From NCBI GenBank assembly GCA_015499995.1, contig JADNRV010000008.1, positions 496,001 to 560,000 of the forward strand: 64,000 nucleotides of DNA. The letters are read 5' to 3'. Position 1 is the stretch's first letter. Each line of letters opens with the position of its first letter. The notes under the pieces are model-generated. The model had not been told where the DNA came from, searched no databases, and was given only the letters and a program-made list of their open reading frames with translations. The translations under genes were made by a program, and so were the position numbers. This stretch comes from Flammula alnicola. Taxonomy: Eukaryota; Basidiomycota; Agaricomycetes; Agaricales; Strophariaceae. Below are positions 44,432 to 57,588 of this stretch, piece by piece.

Positions 44432-47400
44432 CTCCTTGCGTTTCTCGGAAGAGTTTGTCTCTTTTTTTGGTATGGAGTACTGCACAAATTTGGAGGGTAT
44501 TAACGCAAACTGATTTGCGGATTTCTAACGTACTTCTTCTAGACAGCACTTTGACACATTGGAGTTCATTCAATTATTCATGATCCTTCCCTCTTGGCTC
44601 GGATATTATTGCTTATGTTTACCCTTATTCGCCCCGTACGCCTCCCCGAGGATTGACGGAATCAAACCGAACCCGAGTGCGCTGACGTTGATGCATATCG
44701 TAAAGGACGGAGCTCGAGTATGGGGCTGAATTAAAGGTTAGTCAGTGTCATGAATCTATTCAACATTGCCAGGACAATGTGTAACAACGCATACCCGTAG
44801 CGCGTTCATGGGATGCAAGAGGGTCGGCGTCTGGGCTTGACCTAGACTGTCCCACCAACGGTCCGTTAAAAATACCAGAAAGCATATATAAATGAGCTTG
44901 GAGATATGTAGAGTATAGATACAGTATACCTGACTACAGGCTCGTAGGCCTTAACAAGATTTACATTGGAGCGGCTGTATGTATGCCAAATCTTGGCAAT
45001 TAAAGTCCCCCCATTTCTATGATCTGGGGGCAGCGTAACCCGTAACCCTGACATTGAGCCCCATGAAAATGTATCTTCTAACATCCTTACGACAATACCT
45101 TCGGCGGCTTGTATAACTTGAGAAACAGCGAGCTACAAACGACGGAAACAGAACTGGTCCGAAGTTAATTAGTGAAAGGAATTTTATCAAGTCAAGTTAT
45201 TGTCGCTTACGATAGAGCCATGGCAAGCGACCCCCATACTGGATTCAGCCTAGCATGCCCAGCAGGGTAGATTACCCCTGCGGCAATGGGCAGTGCGACC
45301 AGGTTATAGACGATTGCCCACATCTGACACAAGACTGTTAGTAAGGCGAATTATTGGCAAAGAATTGGACGAACAAAATTAAACTGAACCCTTCGAAATA
45401 CTGTGCGTGAAAGATCTATCAGAGTTATAACCCCAGAAAGATCCGAGGACATTAAAATAAAAGACGCGCTGGAAAGCGCTACGTCGCCTGAGAAAGACAT
45501 ACATCGGTCAGCTCAGAGAAGTCCTTTGACGGATATAAAACTCACTTCCGGACCCAATGGCGATGGCAACATCTGCCGATGCTAACGCCTGTCCTTCCTT
45601 CAGATTTCTATTAGAGACAAGTGAACCATCGTATGCTCACCGGAGCGTCGTTAATACCATCCCCTACCATGGCCACGATACAACGTTCATTCGTTTTCTG
45701 GCCAAACGGTCCCTTCCATACAGACCACCTCCTCTTCGGACCAGTATCTTGGAGAAGTTTTATGTTCTGTGCCTATGAGCAAGATAAGCAAGAACTCAGT
45801 AGGAATCATGTTTATTCAGTGTTCAGCGTACCTTTTCGTGGGGTAGGACACCAGCGATCACGTTCTGTTCAGGGATACCGACTAACTTGGCCACAGCTTT
45901 GGCGGTGATTGGATTATCTCCAGACAACATCCAAGTGGAGAGACCCTGCGCTTGCAGTTGCGAAATGGTAGCCTTTGCATTCGGACGAATGGGATCCGAG
46001 ACGGCAAACACTGCAGCAACCTGGAACGGTGTCGATTTTGCATGTTCTTCTCCAGTGTCATTGCGAACAGCTAGGACAACGATGCTCTTTCCCTCCTCTT
46101 TCCAAGATTTCAACAGTCCGGTTGTTGCCTCGGTAATAACGGCGCCGTTCTCCATCACCCACTGTTCATTCCCTATAATGACCGCACACCTTCTTAGGTC
46201 AAAATATCCCTTCAAGCCGCGTCCAGGTATTTCTTCCATCTCGCTTCCCGAACTCGACACTGTGCCTTTGTCTTGACAATACGTCCGAATTGCTACGGCA
46301 AGAGGATGTGTACTTGCAGCTTCGATGTTAGCCGCGAGTCCCAGAATAACTTCAGACGTCAGTGTCGCCGTCTTGTAAATTTCGGCGTTGGTTACGCGTG
46401 GTTCACCTCCTTGAGTCAGAGTACCTGTCTTGTCAAAGACCACCACATCCAAGTGGGCGGCTTCTTGGAATGCCTCGCCACCACCTCGCACCAATATACC
46501 GAGTTTTGCAGCTAGACCAGATCCAACGAGAAGAGCTGTAGGCGCTGCGAGTCCGATACCGCATGGGCATGCTACAACAAATACGGCGATTGCAAATTCA
46601 AGCGACCATACGGCTACGATATAAGCCAATGGCGTCAGCAGGCGCACATATTTTCTATGGGAAAGAATAACGTACGCCATCCTCCGATCTTTTTGTCAAG
46701 ATAGCTGCGAGGAAGTACCCCGCTCATCCCAAGACTCAACCAGATGACCCACGTAGCAATAGCCAAGAAAGTAACAACGGGAACAAAATATCCCGTAATG
46801 TGATCTGCGAGCCTTTCAATTGGCGCCCGTTTCGTTTGGCCGTCTCGTACAAGATGAACAATCTGATCAAGCCTAAGAGTAGAATAAAGTTATCTTCAGA
46901 AATCAGCCGAAAAGGGTTTGTGAGTTGGACATACATCGTCTCTCCACCAATTGCGCCAACCTTTACATCAACTACCTGGGCAGTATTAATTGTGCCGAGA
47001 AAAACTTGATCGCCAACCGCCTTTTTGATCGGTCTTGATTCCCCCGTCAGAGAACTTTCATTGAAGGTGCTTTCTCCGGATACAATTATTCCGTCGGCAG
47101 GTGGAGTCGAACCATTCACCACTCGAACGATGTCTCCAACTTCTAAGAGCTCAACGGAGATCTTCTGAACCTGGAATCCAGGTTTGGCGAGGGACGCTTC
47201 TACCTCAGAATTAATGTCTCCTTTCTCGACATCAAAGGAGAGATCACGGATGAGAGGGGAAGATCTATTCGAGTCCGAGAAGGGCACAAGAAGATATGCT
47301 TCTGCTGGACGAAGCTTCCCCAGGTCGGTGATAGCGTCCGACGTACGGCCCTTGCTATACGCTTCTAAGTATCTCCCTAAATTGCCCGATGAGTCAGCGC

Positions 47401-48775
47401 TGGTATTGCGATATTTAAGACGTTTGAGCCAAGAATCAGACCTACCGATTAGTAAGAACATGGTCAAGAATACAACCGAATCAAAATAGGTCGTGGTATC
47501 TCCCATACCATCGGATGATCTATTATCAATAGCGGCGAGAACAAGCAAGACGATGGAAAGGAAGTACGCCACGGACACGCCCAATGAAATCTATCCACGT
47601 ACAGAATTAGCCAAATCATGTTTGCTGGCATATTAGTTGAGATGTGAAAATGCGCACCAAGAGATTCATACTCCCGAAGCGAAGAAACCGCTTCCACATT
47701 GGTACTTTACTCCCTCTTCTCCACAAAGCATGAATCTCCATCAAACTCCTACGATGGAAAGTCCCCGCGCTGTAAAACATGACAGGCGTCGCCAAGAAGA
47801 AAAGTGACCACTGCATCCTACTCGCATTCCCTGTCCACATAGGTTCCATGAATAATCTCCTCGTATGATTCCCAACTGGGACGAGACTCGCGAAGACGAC
47901 ACCAATGATAAAGGTCGGGATAGCTACAAGCACGGCAAATGCAAGGCGGCAAAGGAGGTCCTTCTGCTCTCGGAATTGAATGTCGCGTGCATGCTCTTCA
48001 AGTGACGGCGGGTTATAGACAGAAACTTTGTAACGGGAGTTCGTGGTTGTTATGGCGTCCATGATGACCCGAATTGTGAAGGCCGGAGGAGAAGGTAGAT
48101 ATGTGATTTGAAGAATTGGGTCATGTTGGTCCGTTAAAGGTCTTTCAATTGTGATTTGGGATCCAAATTGTTCGAGGGTAGCCATCACCGTCTCCGGACA
48201 CTGCCTACATAAATTCGAGACGACATTAGTAGCACCTTCAACAGCAGACACGGAAAATACATACCGGCTGAACATACCCTCTACACGGAGTGAAATCGTA
48301 CGAGCCGAAGGGGAAAGATCATCCTCGCGTTTGATGATGGAGTTGACTGGCGTTATGCTGACGACGTTGGCTTCATACCCAGCATTTTCTATAACCTCGA
48401 CGATTATATCCGCCAAATCCTTGCGCTGCACGCACATCGATCCAGAGTTATCAAGTAGATTCACTCTTATGTCGGAGACTTCTGGCAGGCTTGAGACGAG
48501 GTCGGTAATTGTGGCTGAACAGGAGGCACAACTCATGCCTCCAATAGACAGGGAAAGACGATAAGGTCCCATTTTAATAACTTCGTCCTTTGTGAAAGTG
48601 AGTTTTTGTTGCGTTGACATGTAATAAAGAGATTAAACGTACGCTGCCCATGGTTGCCGCTATATCAAATGTGTGAAATGGTTACGAGTCGATGGTTGAG
48701 AATAGGCGTTGGTCAGCGGTTGGACCAGTCTTATACTCTCTGAACATATATACGTATGACGGACCAAAATAGACA
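44432..48775 (-). repeat. Right arm of the large inverted duplication
   Basis: Reverse-complement match to 24717-28922, covering promoter, ATPase gene and 3' flank. Inner ends of the arms are about 15.5 kb apart. Outside 48775 the match stops, and the NRPS-like gene begins a few hundred bases further on. Confidence 0.9.
45087..48651 (-). CDS. P1B-type copper-transporting ATPase, right copy
   Basis: Paralogue of 24901-28476 with the same exon plan: a 9-nt first exon (MGS, from 48651), then DEVIKMGPYR. The first metal site is GGMSCASCS; the second is degenerate (MFSRQCPE). Also present are SLTGESRP, CPC, DKTGT, ASTHPLA and GDGINDAP, and the end SSLFLKLYKPPKVLS with the stop at 45087-45089. An alternative start (MSTQQKL, 48620) would read through what is intron in the left copy; the MGS start is preferred because both copies preserve it and its splice sites. 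No disabling change was seen. It stands next to and in the same direction as the NRPS-like reductase, about 500 bp away. Confidence 0.88.
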
Positions 48776-49152
48776 CAGCATTATGAATGGCGATCACTGA
48801 TTGGATAAATACTTCGCACAAAAGACTCAAGGAGCGGAATAGAGAGTTTTCACACGGCGGTGATTGGACCGCACAAAAGGTGCACTTGCACCAGAACTAT
48901 TCTAGAACCTTTGGCTTGTGGCGCGTGACCATTCGCTTCGTATTATTATTAATATTATTTCGTGATGACATACATCCGACGATGGGTTTGGCGAAGTTGG
49001 AGGCTAGAGGCGTGCCGTGCTATACTTGCCATATATCTGTAACAGGGCTGGAGACGGTCGAAGAGAATCGCACAAATTCTGTATTCTATCCTACCTGTCG
49101 TCTACGTAAGAAAGGAAACTCGCAAACGCCGTTATTTAATTGATCCAAGATG
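48652..49152. other. Intergenic between NRPS-like gene and right ATPase
   Basis: About 500 bp between the reductase stop and the ATPase start, both minus strand. It must hold the ATPase promoter; up to 48775 it is shared with the left copy. Confidence 0.45.
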
Positions 49153-52100
49153 TTAATCAAAGAAACCAGTATGACTCCAGTATTTGACCCATTTATCCGC
49201 ATCCTCATGCGTCAAAGGAGGTAAACCCGCCAACGTTTCGCTGATGGCTTGCATTTTGGCAATAGCAAATCGAGCTGTACCAAATGCCTGCGCATTTTGT
49301 GATGAGATGGCGAGGTCGCCGTTAGACAGCTGTTCAAAGAAATCGTGGAGTTTGATAGCAGGCTAAACAGCTATCAGCTTTTTCGTCATTCCACACGATG
49401 AAAGTATTTCGGAGACGTACAATTTTACGCACATCTGCACTGTATGCCGTGCAACACTCTTTTAGCGCCACATACCATTTCGAAAATGGAATGAGAGGAA
49501 GAGTGACATTGCGTTCCCGCCCCAACGCTTCGTTGATATAATTCATTATCGAATTCCACTCGACAGAGCTTGGGTGAAGGACATTCAATGCCGGTGGGTA
49601 GCGCTCAGCGTAGAATACCAAATCAAGGATACAGTTGGAGACCACATCCATTGGAATCCAGGATACACTCTTGACAAAAACAATGAGCTATTTTGAAGCA
49701 ACGTGATATCCAGCACTCACCCCATTAGCGGTCGGCAGAGATCCCAACGCAAGACTCGACTTAATCAGAATAGGAACCCAGTCCGTGGTGGCCCAAGCAC
49801 CAGTTTTGAGAGTTCCGCTTATCTGACCAATTCGGAGAGATGTCGTATTGAGCCCACTTGTCGCAAGGATCTGATATTAAGATGCTCAGCCGCGACGTTA
49901 GAGTTTAAGTAAGGAGGTGCAAGACTTGCCCGCTCTGTCACATATTTACTTTCGCCGTATCCACTCCCCACAGCGTATTTCGCGTCCAAAACAACATCTT
50001 CAGGATATGGCCCTGCGGTTTGATCCCATGATTGCGCGGTGGCCACTGAAGATGTGAAGATGAACTTGACATTAGATGCGTGCACACCCGAGCGAGCGAG
50101 TTCTATCAAGTTGTAGGTGCCTCGAACATTGGATTCGAATGACGCTAATGTCAGGTTGAAATCAAGCCTCCAAGCCACATGGATGATCGCATTCACCGCC
50201 GCGCTTAACTAAGACTAGTGAGAAGGACCACAATTTGACAAAAAGGTGATACATACTTCAGAGTAAACGGACTCAGAAAGTCCCAAATTCTTCGCAGAGT
50301 AGTCGCTCTCGAGATGAATTAATTTCGGAGATCTTAGCAGAACTTCATCCAGCCCTTTGTCACGAAACCGCGTCAAATGACGCTCTGCCATGGAACCTGC
50401 GTCCACCGAACGGCGATTCAATGTGTAAACTTTCGAGATCCGGGAATCACGCAAGAGCCCATCCAGAACCTGCGAACCCAAGTGACCAGTCGATCCAGTG
50501 AGAAGTACAATCGTATCACGGCCTTTCATCCCGTCCGAGTGAATGACGTTCGGAGAAAAGCTATATTTTCTGATCATTTCCTCGATGCTTTCGGCACGAC
50601 TCTGTGAAATTGAATCTCCAGTAGCATGTGGGTCGGTTAAGAGTTCAAGGAGATGGGCTGAAAGAGTATCGACAGTAGGATGGTTATAGATTGTATTCTG
50701 AGTAATTGCTTGCGCCGCGGCAGTCGCTCCAGGACTAGCATCAGTCTTGATTGATTGTAGAGCACCTGTGATCCTGCGGCGCAAAATCGTAGCACTCAAG
50801 CTGATCGAATATGGCATGATCAGACGCGAGTCTAAGAAGCACGAAATGGCTTACCTATCAAGTCCTTGCTCAAACAAGTTCTTTGAAACCAGAATCGTTC
50901 TACCAGGGCACATGTCATGAACTTGATCCAGGATCCATTGGGTTACACCTGCCCTGTCCCATTCTGCCGGCGGTTTCGTCGTTTGGGTAGCTTCAACGGC
51001 GGACTCTATGCTAGCGTAACTTTCCCTCGATGTCAGCGACATCTTTGAACAGCGGTTGCAACCACGTACATGGCCTCTATCTCGTCGGCGTAAATGCTCA
51101 AGGATAGCTTCCTGATTACCGTCCCTTTAGCAGCGCGAGGAAGGGGCTTTCGCTTGTCCGTAATGAGTATCATCTCCTTGAATATCTTGCTATACCCCGG
51201 AGCAATTTTGTTTGCTTCATCGATGACTGGCCTAACGAACATGGATTTAAAAAATGAGCGGTGCAGCATTACAAAAGCCCACCAGATGAGGTTGCGAATC
51301 TGAGCTACTGCATCCACGTCATCGACGTCAATTTGATGCGACGAACTTGGCTCTATGAGCACGCCGGGCTGGTCATGACCCTGGCCAAACATCACGACAC
51401 CCATAACGCTTCGAAAAATCAGTACGATCGAGAAGCACTGTCCGAATAATGAAGACGCACAGGGGGCTGCTCATCACGATGTCTTCCATTGGCGGAGGAA
51501 CGGTCTTCTCTCCAGAGGAGTGAATTATGAGATCATCTAAACGCCCCACACTAGAAATTGCAAGAAAAAAGGTCAGGACGCCAGTAATAACATCATGCAC
51601 AACGGCAGCGCACATTTTCCAAAGGTGGTCTTTGGTTGGATGGCGCTTAAAAAGATCTGAAGTCGCAAAACCATGACCATCGGGCAAATTGACAACCGAT
51701 AGGTGATACGCGCCGGTGCTCTGGCGAGAACGCAATATCAGATATAAGTTCCGCCCTTCAAGTTCAAGACAAGAAGTTGGAGACTTACAAGGAATTGGCA
51801 CTCATATGTCCCATTGCCTTGAGGAATCCATCGAATATCCCACTTATCGCTGAATTCTACATATTCCCATTCCCGCTCGTCGCCTCTCCTCCTACTGGAA
51901 CAAGCAGGGCCTCCGACTTCTGTTCCTCCATAAACACTTTGAAGATTCACCCCATTTTCCACCAGGAAGTTACCGAGTTTGGTACTGAGCGCACCTCCGC
52001 TATAAGTCTAAAAGATGGTTTGCCTCATTTAACGATGATTTTGAAGCTAAGACGTACCACAAGCTCTAGACGGCGGAGAATATCGATCGACTCCTTTTCT

Positions 52101-53161
52101 TGTGCCCATACTTGGAGAAAGCTCGGTATGATAACAAGGGCATTGCAGTTTGTCCTCTTGAGGTGATCGAGAATAGTATCTGGAGCAGGCAAGATAGGCA
52201 CTATCTCGGCACTTTTCACGACCGGAGGGTAGAAAACGATGGCGAGGCATGAGAATAACGGCAGAAATACCTGCACGACTATCCCTAGAGCATGAAAGGG
52301 CGGTAATTGCATCCCCGGCATTCTCACACGCTGCGAGCGCCGTAGGAAGATAGTACAACAAGCTAGTTGGCTGTGTTAACAGGTGACATGCACAGATAGC
52401 GTGTCAGGTAATACACTCACGGGATTCAACATATTCAAGAATATCTCTGTGCGTTTTTGGAATAGCCTTGGGAAGGCCGGTGCTTCCGGAAGAATGGAGA
52501 TACAGCGCTACATCATCTAGCTTAGACTTCCGTCTGTTGGCATAATCCGAGGAGGCAGGTGCGACCGGATCGAATCCACCGCTGTCAGCTGTAGGGTCTT
52601 CCGAAAATTCAGGGAATATCTGGGAGAGGGTAGGAATTTCCTTGATCGTCAGCGAATGGTTTGGGTGAGTCTTTCTTAGTTCCACTTCCACGTTGTCTAA
52701 AAGGTCTTTGAGAGTGGTGCAGGTTGCGAAAACATAGTGGCAGGATGTCTTCCTAAGGAGATTAGCAACTGCTGCAGCGGTGTTTCGCGGAGAGATTGGA
52801 AATGGCTTTTAGGATGCGATGAGCAATGCTTTCTAGCTAAGCGCCAGTATAAAATACTCACAACAAGCCCCGCGGTCATCATACCAACGATAATGGTCTG
52901 GTACAACAGTGTGTCTGCGAATGCTATTAAAGCCACGACTGGCTTGGTCGATGAAGCAAAGTTGACGTCGAGGGCTTGAGGAACACGACGGCAAGCCCTC
53001 CCAAATTGACAGTAAGAGACCTCTGAAACTTCATTCACTCCATCTTCGCTGAACATGTACATGGGTATGTCTGCATTATGCCTGTCGTGAAAAGCAAGAG
53101 TGTCTGGGAGGAGGACAGTGCCATCTGTCGGTGGGCAAATGGGGTCGTTGGAGTTGGACAT
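49153..53161 (-). CDS. NRPS-like A-T-R carboxylate reductase (aminoadipate-reductase-like)
   Basis: Would activate a carboxylic acid as adenylate, load it on a carrier domain and release it reductively as an aldehyde; the substrate is unknown. Domain order: adenylation (TAGLVPFPISPRN, YLHSSGSTGLPKAIP, MQLPPFHALGI, LQSVYGGTEVG, VGRLDDLI); carrier with GLDSLSATILRRR, where the phosphopantetheine Ser codon is split by the intron 50801-50854; and thioester reductase (TIVLLTGSTGHLGSQV, FTSSVATAQS, YGESKYVTER with Tyr and Lys, ATTDWVPILIKSSLALGSLP). It ends KYWSHTGFFD, stop 49153-49155. About a dozen introns; one (49871-49929) has GC-AG ends. No condensation domain, so not a peptide synthetase. All joins examined keep frame. 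The P450 lies upstream, transcribed the same way. Confidence 0.88.
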
Positions 53162-54306
53162 GTGTAAGGATCTCAGAAATCGTCGTTCCAGGTGTTACTG
53201 TTCTTATATGAGAGCAAGAATCACTTAAATTAAGCGCACGCATAGCTTACCTTTACTAAATGATATGGCATGACACCGGAGGTTTGTTCCCGTGAGATTC
53301 TTCTGCCAGGAAGGGCACCGGGAAATGCATGCACCGTGCGCGTATTACATGAATAGCGTCCCAAAAGATGATCGGTTCTGACCGAGAGAGGCCAAAAGTG
53401 CACTTCTTTTAAATTCTTCACCTACTCCGTGACCGCGGCACCATGACTGAACGAGGTTAGTAATTACCAGTCAGTTGCACTCTCTTTGCAAGAATTGATG
53501 TCCGGTAAAACCTGCTTGCGGTTGGTGTACTGTGCGAAAACAGGTCTTGACAGTGTTGTGAATGGCATTCGCGAAAAGAACTGACATGTTCAAGTGTGCC
53601 AATGCCGCTTTCGCATTCCCGAGCAGGACCGCCGTGTGCGCAATTCGCCGATGTGGTTGAGGATTTCCGACTGCCCTGCGTACGCGTTTAATATCTGCAT
53701 CTCCGACTCCCAACCGACTCTAGAATTCGAAGCAGATGTCTGGAAACTGGAGCGATAACTTGAAGCAAAAACTATGATAGGTATTAGGGGTGACCGTGAC
53801 ATGCCTGCCAGATTGGCAGTGGCGGCCGATCGTGAGAGTTTTGTGGCACGGCAGATAAGATTAGATTACAATTTCCCTCATTTTAGATCTCCTAAGCTTG
53901 AAGTACTTCGGTTATAGCTTGGCCGCTTAATTGTCACGATTCTGAGGAACTGGTGAAGCACGATGCCATGTCAGACAGAACGCTCGGAGTGTTCATCGCC
54001 GGTGATCGCTGACAGGCGCTTACTCTTCCCAACGTCTGATTGTCTTTTTTACGACATTTAGAAATGACAACTTCCTGTTTGTTATGAAATATTTAGTATG
54101 TACCTTGGACTACTCGAGTAGATTATATCTTGCTATGCTTTACGTAGAATATATGAACATGCTGGCGCTAATATTTCGAACAAGACAGAGTAAATTTGAA
54201 AGACGAGATGGTACAAAATTTGGAGGGCAGGATAGCATATAAACGAAAGACAGCAAACGGTAGTAATGGAGAAGGAAGGTTACATGGTCGAAGTCTCCAC
54301 TCCAAT
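53162..54306. other. Intergenic between P450 and NRPS-like gene
   Basis: About 1.1 kb holding the P450 3' flank and the NRPS-like promoter. Short minus-strand frames at 53471-53802 resemble nothing recognised. Confidence 0.4.
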
Positions 54307-56626
54307 TCAACCCGCGTATTCCATGACCAGAGCCTTTGCAGCTTCAGAACGGGGCGTAATCGAGCATTCGAAATCAAGCGTTTCACTATGAGGTGTTATG
54401 GTCGTCAGCGATTGTTAGAAACCTGACACACGGCAACACTTACCGAACAATAGAAGAGTTAAATTTAAGATCTGGAATAATATCTTTTCCTTTCGCATCC
54501 TTGGCCGGGCGAATGTCAAACGTCGCGAGAATGCGAGCCATTGAGATAAGTAACATGCTATCTCCGTAATGCATTCCTGCGCAGATTCTGCCGGTAACCG
54601 CGTTGTGAGATATACAGTATGATGGATGCATTCATACGAACCTGCGACCATAGCCAAATGCGAATGCTTCTGTGTCAAGGGGAAGATCTTTGGGATCGTG
54701 AGGGATGCTCTTGTCGAACATGGGCAGGTACCGTTCTGGGTCAAACTTGTCAGGGTTGCGGAACAGGGAAGGATCGCGAGTGACAGCCCTAAATGAGCGA
54801 CCACCAGAGTCAGTACAATTGCCGGTTATTCACGAAATCGAAAATATAATTGCCATGTATTTGCTACTATGACCGTTCCAGCAGGAATGAAGCATCCTAT
54901 CCGACGAAGCAAAATGAGCGACATGTGTTACTCGACGCATTTGAATTGACATCACCGTTATAAACATCGTCCTTAATCGAACGATGGGGCAGCGCTAAAT
55001 GATATAGAGTCAGTAAAGAAGCTGGAAGCAGTTATGTCGGACTAATAAACGCACCCAACGGTGATACGGGTTGCCACCTCATAAGTTCCTTCATTACGGC
55101 ACTCAGGTATGGAAGCTGGTCTCGGTCTGCAACCACAGGCAGACGTTCGTTTCCAACGACTGCGTCAATTTCAGCCTGGGCGCGTTTTTGGATTTCCGGA
55201 TGGAGAACCATGGCCAGGAAGAAGGCGTGAACAGAGGCTACACTCTGTCGCAGAAAAGGAGAGACAAGAGTTATTTTTCATTGCAAACATAGGTTCAGTT
55301 GACTTACTGTGTCGGCGCCGGCTAGTAAGGTCGAGAGGAAAAAATGAGTTACACAAGAAAATATACGAAGATACTCGTCGCGTGTCTTACCTGAAAGCAT
55401 GGTCCCAGCACACCATTTGACGATATCTCGATCTTCCTTCTTCTCCAGATTGATAGAAGTGAATGAAGGTTCGTAATTTCCCGATGCCTGTATAGACAGG
55501 CCTGTCAGCACAACAAGCAGATACCACGTACTCGGAAACCATACAATGGCTTTCGTTGTCATATCGAAGGGTATATTAATGCTCTCAATCGTGATGGCAC
55601 GTCCTTTTTTTGCGAATTCCTTCCATCCAGTTCCCGGGAACCAGCTGGGAACATAGAGCACTGACTCGAAGGCTCAGGAGATGTCTCAACACAAAAATGA
55701 ATTTAAAAAATCTCACAAGCTGGGAAAAAATCAACAAGGAAATTTCCTGGCTGAGCTGCGTGGGTAGCCATTTCCATTGCCTCCTCAGCAGTGGTGATAA
55801 TCTAGTCATCACGATGAGATGAGATAATGTCACCAAACGCTGCCGGGTAAAGGGTTGAACTTACCGGATCGTTGGATCCACTAACATCAATGCCATAGAA
55901 GTTAAAGAGCAGACTACGCCCAGCGGTGCTATACCGGGTAACTTGTGAGCATGTCCATTTAAAATAAGTACCCGGATCGAGGCCTAGACTTACAGACGGA
56001 AGTGTTGCATAAAGTGCTCCGAATCATTGAGCAGCGTCCCCAGGTAACGCGCTACCTCTCTCTCCTGTACAGGATGGAACTGCTTAGCGGCGTCCTTTTT
56101 CATCGCCGCTGTAGTCAATCTGCGGAAGCGTCGCCAGCGGTCGTTGTATGGAGCCATCACGATAGCCTGGCTCCATCCCATTCTTTCGAGAAGGCAATTT
56201 CAGTATGAAATGACAGCTACTGTCGCGGCAAAAAAGAGACTCACAGGATGTTTGCCATGATACCGACAGGTCGATCCGAGTATATATCAGACCTCTTCTC
56301 CAGAATATCCACGATGGACTGGTAAGAATTTAAGATCACCAGAGGACTGCCGAAGATTTCGAGGTACATGGCATCCCCTGTATAGAAAACCTTGTCAGCG
56401 ACGGTTTTGAAGATATCAGAGTCAGAAACGTACCGTAAGTTTCAGCCCATTTCGAGTAGGTCAGCCATGACTCTGACTCTGGCATCTGGAGGAGGTTACC
56501 GATGAACGGAAGTCGCGGAGGACCAGGAAGATATTTTGGCTTCCTGATCCATGAGACTAGGAGGCGCACGACAAGGAGGCCCGCAAGGCCGACTAGAAGT
56601 GCGTAAAAACTATCCTTGGACAACAT
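54307..56626 (-). CDS. Cytochrome P450 monooxygenase
   Basis: A membrane-anchored class II fungal P450. The ATG at 56626 opens a hydrophobic anchor ([19 protein letters not shown]), followed by the proline hinge [15 protein letters not shown]. Further on are WRRFRRLTT (C-helix), AGADT (I-helix), KELMRWQP (K-helix ExxR), FDPERYLP (PERF-type) and the heme loop FGYGRRICAG with the Cys ligand, whose Arg codon is split by an intron. The end reads [13 protein letters not shown], stop 54307-54309. About a dozen exons join in frame to roughly 510 aa, normal length. The substrate cannot be told, but adjacency and same direction as the NRPS-like reductase suggest it may oxidise that enzyme's product. 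Confidence 0.9.
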
Positions 56627-57588
56627 GATGATCCTCTTGGGTTTCTAGATGTACCACAAGAGGAGAAATATGGCCTTGAGGCTTTCATGAGGATACCTCG
56701 GTCAACTATTTAACTATTGAGAAAACCAAGAGAAAACAGCGAGCTAAATGGGTGTCCAATAGACAGCCCGGGGTCCGAGATTCGTAGCTGATGTTGATTG
56801 CAGATCATGAAGTCTATCAGTGGAGCAAAATTCTCTTCGCAGCCCGGGTTGTGGAGACAGCCTCTTGAATAAATGCGGGGTTGCGGTCATGTTGTCAACA
56901 AACAGTGACATAAAACAGTACAGACTTCTGGACCGGGGATCAGAGCGCGAGGCAGGATCATTTAAAAGGGAGTTCGGTAAACCAGCGTTCGAAAGAATCA
57001 GCAACTTGTAAAAGCTGATACAACTTGTGTCCGCTGGTAAGCATGTCACACTGGCAGCCATGGCATATTGGCAAGAGGTGGATCGACGGACGAGACGAGT
57101 CTGGTTGCCTTTAAAACAAATATCACCAAACAATGTCATATATAAAGTTGCCGGGATCGCCGAGCCGTCCGCTCTTATAATTAATAGTTCATGGTCACCT
57201 ACTGTGTAATCGCACCTTCCGCTGGTCTTATTATGGGACACCAAGTGCCTCCAAGCACTGTATCTCTTTGCTCTAAATATCGTCTTCTCCTATGGCGACA
57301 CCTTCTTTTACGTTACTCTGCCCGAGTCGCAGAATACGATGACAAACTATCTTATCATGATCACGAGAATTGTCCATTGTTCGACTGAATCGACCAGCAT
57401 GTATATGGGGGCAATATGAGGGCTCGTGAAAATTTCGAGTCGGCTATGTAGCCACTCACCGATGCATGACTGACTTCAATGCTTCCTTTTGATTGCCCTC
57501 TGCGATACATCCCACTTTCCAGAAGTACGTGCTGCCTAATTCATAGCGGCGTCCAATTTCGAGTAACCACTGAAGTCCCTTCACATAG
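56627..57588. other. Divergent intergenic region
   Basis: Contains the P450 promoter and upstream DNA of the next plus-strand gene. The open frame at 56744-57244 has no recognisable motif. Confidence 0.4.
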
